From assembly GCA_020698575.1 (NCBI GenBank), contig CM036243.1, forward strand, positions 11,585,903 through 11,649,902: a DNA stretch of 64,000 bases, in the 5' to 3' direction. The position numbers and the translations under genes were made by a program. The stretch is from Bostrychus sinensis. Taxonomy: Eukaryota > Chordata > Actinopteri > Gobiiformes > Eleotridae. The notes below the pieces were generated by a model. The model searched no databases. It saw only the letters and a program-made list of their open reading frames with translations, and was not told where the DNA came from. Below, piece by piece: positions 58,425-64,000 of the stretch. Every line of letters starts with the position of its first letter. The stretch's first letter is position 1.

Positions 58425-58760
58425 AATTAGCACTTGTTTGCTGAAGTTCCACCTATCTATCAGGCTATTAAAAGCCGTTGCCTTGGTTTGGGAATCTCCG
58501 CGAATTACAGTAAGGTTTTTTCAGATGTGCCCTTGACAACAGCTGTATTTACTAACACTGATTCAGTGTGTAGAGGGATCATATGTTTAACCTCAGTAGA
58601 GCAAGTTGGGCTTTTGGTTTTGTTTATTGGATCTGGTTTAATTAATCATGCTTTACAAGGAATTTTACAATGGCTCATTATGTCATTACTGTCTGTGTAC
58701 ATTTGCCACCCTATAGCCCATGTGATACAGGCACATGGCAGTGACTAGCATTGGCAGATT
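58425..58760. promoter_or_regulatory. Candidate regulatory block
   Basis: A base-balanced block with a GGTTTAATTAATCATG motif (about 58,632), similar to an HNF1-type or paired homeodomain site, and a 104-codon open frame (58,434-58,748) with no known domain. Confidence 0.22.
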
Positions 58761-61700
58761 GCTCAGATTTTTCAATGACACATGAATAGTAACAAGCTAA
58801 CCCTAACCTCAAAGATCCAATCTGACCAAGCCGTAATTCAGTTCACTTTCACTTGCAAAATTCAATCAATAATGCATTCCACCTCTTTTACCTCCTAAAT
58901 GGCTCTCCAATCATTATTAATTTATTCATTCTTATGTTTTTGATTTGTCAGTATATATAGCACCAAATTATTTAAAACATCCTTGAAGCCTAAATAATAA
59001 TAATTATCATTTTTATTTTGCAGATAAAGAACACTGTAGCAGATTTTCAAGAAATGCCTCTGTTCAAAATTCATGATTGGGATGTTTTTTAACCTTTGGA
59101 GCTGAACTTATTTTTCCAATTCAAAAGTCTATCCTCCTACTGTGACTCTCATGATAACACTCTTCTCCTGATGAACAAATGCTAACGAAATGCACAACCA
59201 CTGAGAATGTGTTTAGCATCAGCCGGGTTCCACACACTCAAAGCGGAAAAAAAGTCATCAAAGTCCCATCGAGTCAGAGGCCACAGCCGAGCTCTCATAG
59301 ATCCCATGTCTGTACACACCACCGAGAGGTACTAGGGCAGCCAGCGGGCCTCATTGCTCTTTCTTTGGGCTGCACCAGTCTCATTGTCTGATGCCGCCAC
59401 ACCAGCCACCCGGGAATTGTCCACTGTCATTTTCATTTTTTTTTTTTATTTATTTATTTTTTTTTTTTTTGAATGCTTCTTTATAACTTTTGCTAATGGC
59501 TTGCAGCTGGCTGAGTTTTTTCTTCTGCTCACTGTCGATTGTTGTATGTGAGGACCCCAGGAAGATTATCGACCATTAAATGGGCAGTTAATGTGGTTCC
59601 TAATAAAACAAAATAACAATAAAACAAATGACTAATGCATTACTGCCACTAAGTGGTTGGAAAACGTATTGTAAGTGAGAGTCTCATGGATGACAGTCAT
59701 ATCTTTGTTGTCTGCAAGTAACATATGTTGTCCTGTGGCCCTCACGGCCCACTTAAAGTTTTTTCATCCCTCTTGGTGGCACTAGCCCAAGCATGGGCAT
59801 GAGCAAGCAATGTTTTGCAGTTGCAACTCATCTCAATCTTGTTTTTGGCGAAACATATTTGGAGCCCAAAAGGCATCAGTATTTTATTTTCCCCATATTT
59901 TTCCTGGTTTAGGTAAGCTGCTGTGAAAATCATTCATTGTTGTGTGGTCTAAACCCATTTTCCATTGTGTGGTCAAGAGAAATGACAGAGCCTCGTAGAG
60001 CGCTCCATCGTGCCCAGTCAACAGAACAGGGGACTCTCTCACAGCAACCAACACACATTTGAAGATGAGGTTTGTGGTTAGTTTCCACCCACAACGCCAA
60101 GCTGTCTCTGATTAGACCTGGGATCTCATTTGAGAAGTGGGCTACGAGTGGGGCTCTGTGCAGTGCAGCCATTCTCTCCCAGAGGGTCTTCAGCTCAAGG
60201 GCTTGATTCTCTCTCAAGAAACACATCATAATGAGTAGAAAGTAGAGCAATGTGCAGAAATGAAGCATCTGACAGGAGTTGGATGTTGTGTTCCTACAAT
60301 ATAGTGGCATCTATTCGCCTACAAAAGTAGACCGGTCTGGTTTTAGTAATCATGACGCAGGACGACCCCCTGACCCAAGTGATGTATTTCTGCTCTGTGT
60401 GTCGGATCCCTAAGTGTGTGTTCTGGCTCCAGTCTGGGCCATGCATTGTAAAGAATGTTGATGAAAAGGGACAGGCCATTATTACATGCCATTGCGTCCC
60501 TCTCCTGTAACTTAACCACTGATAGGGCAATGTAAAACATGTTTGTATTCCCAAAGAGAAACACAAGGACATTTGGTTACTGACTCATTTATTCTTCTGA
60601 TGAAGCCTTCCACACATGGATTGTGTTGTCACATTACCAGGGACATGCTTGATTTTTTGGTGTTTTAATGGTTTTTGAAGCTCTCTGTAGTTTGTCACTT
60701 TTGTAACTTTATGTTGATAGCTTGTCTTTGTTGCATTCAGGGCTAAAATGATTCATTGAGTTGTTCAACTAAATTCATTAGTTAAAATTATCATGACTGG
60801 AGCCGGATCTAACCTTTCTGAGGCCCTAAGCAAAACTCCACTCCGGGGTCTTACTATCAGCTATGTCTAAGTGGGTGATATATCCATGCTAGCTTCCATT
60901 TAATTGAATTAATAAAAATTGAATTAATTAATAGTGTTAAGTAAAAAAATGATAATATAAAATCCATGTCACACATGATCACGCTTGTGTATCTCTCAGC
61001 CACAGTTTCAAATGTATTGTGAAGTTAATACAATTTGTGCATTCCCTCGCTGAGAGAGGTATGTTGTTCCAAAAGATTCTGTCTCTGCTCCTGACTCTAT
61101 CTTTAAACCTCTCGCGGCTCTAATCAGTTTGGCTGGGCCTTTGGATCATCATTCACAAGGCTGTTTTACCAAGCTAAAAACAGAACAGCTAATGTTTATG
61201 AGTTCTCTTACCGCACTTATTGGCATCCAAACCTGCAGTGCGATCAGATTTTCTCACATTTCTCAGTCTCTTGCCCTCTCTATTGTCAGCCGCTTTTGGT
61301 TTCAAGCCCACCAAAGTAGTTTGTCGTTTTAGTGAGAAAGTTAATGAAATTTTAGCATCTGATGCACCGCTCTGCACAGGTGGTTAAACCATTTTCTTGT
61401 AGGTGATGGTCGGGCCCGCACAAGTGATGGACAGGTCAGGTCTGTGAGACTGGACAGGGGTCAGGGGAAGGGCTGAGAGGAGAAATGTCACACCTTACAG
61501 CAGAGGGACAGTGCTGTCTCGTCCCAACTACACACAGAGCCCACAGATGGTATCTCGCTGCGAACAGCAACACGACATATTCCATGTCTTTTGCAGATGT
61601 AATAAATATTTCTTTACAGTTTGTATGATAGCCCATCAGGCAGGGGCACAAGGAGTTTCCCTCACAGCGAAAAAGTGAGGAGACCACAGAACCACTAAAG

Positions 61701-62200
61701 AGTGGTATGCTGAGCAGAAGTCCTGAGATCAAGTTGGGACAACTTGAAGTTGAACAACTCTAAAAGTGATAAAGAATGACTGAGCTAAGATCCTGTGGGA
61801 CATCCAGATCCAGACCGACAATATGGTGATGGCGAACCAATGATGAGACCACCCGTGGAGGGCGAGAGGACAATTTTTTTTATACTTATCTGTTCACTTG
61901 GACAAAGGGTAGTTCTAAGAAAATTCCCCAAATGTTTTACTCACTGTCTTTCTATTTTAAAATAATCAATGTTTCAGTCCATTTGACCTTCATCAGGTGA
62001 ACAGGTAATCTATATAGTATGCTAGCAAAGGTTCCAAACTGACCAACCATATTAATTATGTTTGTTTGTTTTGTTGTTGTTGTTTTTTTTTTGCAATTAT
62101 GTATACATATATACAGACATTTAGTCTTGTCCTTGTCAATATAAGTTTGATCTACAGGAGATAAAACACATAAATGCAACTGAATAGACATTGAAATAAA
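58761..62200. other. Intergenic, no recognised gene
   Basis: Includes a T-rich tract at about 59,436-59,470, a hAT-like left end fragment near 60,739 (AGGGCTAAAATGATTCATTG) and GC-balanced islands (59,170-59,420; 59,940-60,560; 61,130-61,350) that might be regulatory. No gene recognised. Confidence 0.55.
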
Positions 62201-62208
62201 TCATATGC

Positions 62209-62734
62209 ATTTTATTGCCAAAAGTATTCCCTCACCCACCCAAATAACTGAATTCAGATGTTCCAATCACTTCCATGGCCACAGGTGTATAAAATCAAGC
62301 ACCTAGGCATGCAGCTTTGTGGTAAACTTTGTGGAAAAGTTTGGGGATGGCCACTTCCTATTGACTGCACACCAGTGCACAAAGCAAGGTCCATAAAGAC
62401 ATGGATGAGTGACTTTGGAACTTGACTGGGCTGCACAGAGTTTTCACCTCAACCCGACAGAACACCTTTGAGATGATTTAGAGCAAAGACTGCGAGCCAG
62501 GCCTTCTCGTCCAACATCAGTGTCTAACCTCACAAATGTGCTTCTGGAAGAATGGTTAAAAATTCCCTTAAACACTCCTAAACCTTGGGGAAAGCTTTCC
62601 CAGAAGAGTTGAAGGTGTTAACCCCTAACCCGATGCAAAAGATGGGCCAACGTCATATGAAACCCTATGGATAAAGAATTAAGTTCATATGCGTGTAAAG
62701 GCAGGTGAGCTAATACTTTTGGAAAAATATAGTG
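62209..62734 (+). mobile_element. Internally deleted Tc1-like element
   Basis: Both ends carry a recognisable terminal repeat: TTGCCAAAAGTATTCCCTCA on the left and TAATACTTTTGG...ATATAGTG on the right. Between them lie the 5' non-coding part and the last third of a decayed transposase (for example GCACCAGTGCACAAAGCAAG and CCAGGCCTTCTCGTCCAACA), with the middle removed at about 62,347. It is 526 bp against the usual 1.2-1.6 kb. Confidence 0.85.
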
Positions 62735-63256
62735 TATATTATGGTTCCTTGGAGAAGAGAAACGGCAGCTGTAGAAAAGGGGTATGAAGGTTTAGGTAAC
62801 CTGTCTGTTGCCTGAATACACTAGCTACTCTCTTCACTGCCCAGGACCACCTGCGTAGACAGCCTCAGAAGATAGTGTGGATACAAGCAGTCTATCAGTA
62901 AGCCTTCAAACACACTTCCCCAGGCTCCAGTGACCCTGAACGGCCCAACACAAGCCCCCCGGTCTTGGCTGGATGTTGGGAGGTGTGGTGGTTGTTAGTG
63001 CCGGCTGACCCTCTGTGATATCTGCTGTCACACATCACTGCCCTGGAAGCCCTTTCTTTTCTCTTCGGCTCCGTGCACACTTCATCATGCTGTCTGCCTA
63101 TAACAACAGTTCGACCTCAGACCACTGACCGACACTGTGAGTGAATCATACACAAGTGTAATAGATCTTTGATTCAAAATGTGGTACTTACTATTTGGCA
63201 ATGAAACAAATTAAAGCCATGAGAAAGACAAATATACTTTAGTTTTAGCATGGGAT

Positions 63257-63865
63257 TAGGTATGGGTAACCCGGTTTTACCCGAGAACTGGTTCTAATTT
63301 TTTCAATGCATCAGAAATGTGTGCCTCCATCGTCAAGTGAGTGTAGCAGAGGTAAGGGATAAATGTCCACTCACACACAGGCAAGGGGTCATTCCCTGTT
63401 GTTAAAGGTACAGAATGTCATGGACTGAGCCCACACCTGTTTGACGGTGAAGTGGCCCCTCCCTGCTTTGCATCATCTTGGTAACACACCTATCGATGAC
63501 TACCAGTTTAATATGTTTAATTAGCGGTTTATTTAGACAAACCAGTGCAAACCCGCTCTTGTTGCTCTTAAATCAATATTAGAGCAAGGAATCCCGGTAA
63601 AATTAAATCATTTCACAATAATAGTTTATGAATTAAAATATATTAGACTTTATGCATGAAGATACAAATAAGCTAGGCTACTAGAGTCAGAACTTGTAAT
63701 GGTACAGCCTACATATAGTCTACTATCCCAAAAGTTAAAAACAAAGAACAGTGGCCAGTTGCATTTTTTTAACTACTTTTTCCAGTCGATAAGGAAACTG
63801 ATAAAGAAACGAATAAGCAGAATCAACAATGGTATTGATATAAATCGTATTAATTCTCATCCCTA
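63257..63865. mobile_element. Probable hAT-like non-autonomous element
   Basis: The left end TAGGTATGGGTAACCCGG and the complement of the right end, TAGGGATGAGAATTAATACG, resemble a short imperfect inverted pair. No clean 8-bp duplication was found (CATGGGAT on the left, GTCATCAT on the right), so the boundary or the family may be wrong. Confidence 0.45.
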
Positions 63866-64000
63866 GTCATCATGGGTAAACCCCTTATATACAGAAAATT
63901 GTTTCTTGGTTACTCAATGATGATAAATACAAGATGGCGCTGATAAGGTCAGCGGCTGTCATACCTGTCAATGTATATAGTGTTTTTTTGCTTTTATTTT

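Overview
This window looks like teleost fish chromosomal DNA. It is AT-rich with very little coding sequence. It carries one recognisable vertebrate gene and a typical fish set of transposable elements: Rex3/RTE-type LINE, hAT non-autonomous elements, Tc1-like elements, piggyBac and tRNA-derived SINEs. All family names come from recalled motifs; no database search was possible.

Region 1 (about 1-15,300) is the 5' part of a Hedgehog-interacting protein gene (hhip) on the minus strand. Four coding exons (14,324-14,611; 11,533-11,725; 7,156-7,297; 6,710-6,911) join with consistent splice phases into 275 codons: signal peptide, cysteine-rich domain and the start of the beta-propeller. The remaining roughly 425 residues (human HHIP is about 700 aa) are not in the window and should lie beyond base 1, so 1-6,709 is read as part of intron 4. 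A CpG-rich block at about 15,050-15,260 is the likely promoter. Intron 4 carries a complete non-autonomous hAT element with an 8-bp target duplication.

Region 2 (about 15,300-41,900) is upstream intergenic DNA with no gene I can name. It holds SINE fragments, a (TA)n tract, hAT elements (one complete, with target duplication, at 34,288-34,981), a duplicated AT-rich repeat at 31.2-33.1 kb, a decayed Tc1-like element at 37.9-39.4 kb, and several repeat-poor stretches rich in homeobox- or forkhead-like motifs that could be regulatory. A gene desert upstream of a developmental gene such as HHIP would fit long-range enhancers, but that is inference.

Region 3 (about 42,000-51,120) is a transposon cluster. 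A hAT element with perfect 16-bp inverted ends and an 8-bp target duplication (42,022-44,832) was invaded by an internally deleted Rex3-like LINE (42,229-44,061, 11-bp target duplication). A piggyBac transposase gene follows (45,664-47,457), intact except for one TGA, with all catalytic aspartates. Next come a SINE fragment, a 19-copy 103-bp minisatellite and a likely piggyBac right end at TTAA (49,625). Pieces of two different Tc1-like families close the cluster.

Region 4 (about 51,100-64,000) is again intergenic: a SINE fragment, an internally deleted Tc1-like element at 62.2-62.7 kb, a probable hAT-like element at 63.3-63.9 kb, and candidate regulatory stretches. No rRNA, functional tRNA, CRISPR array or prokaryotic-type operon was seen.
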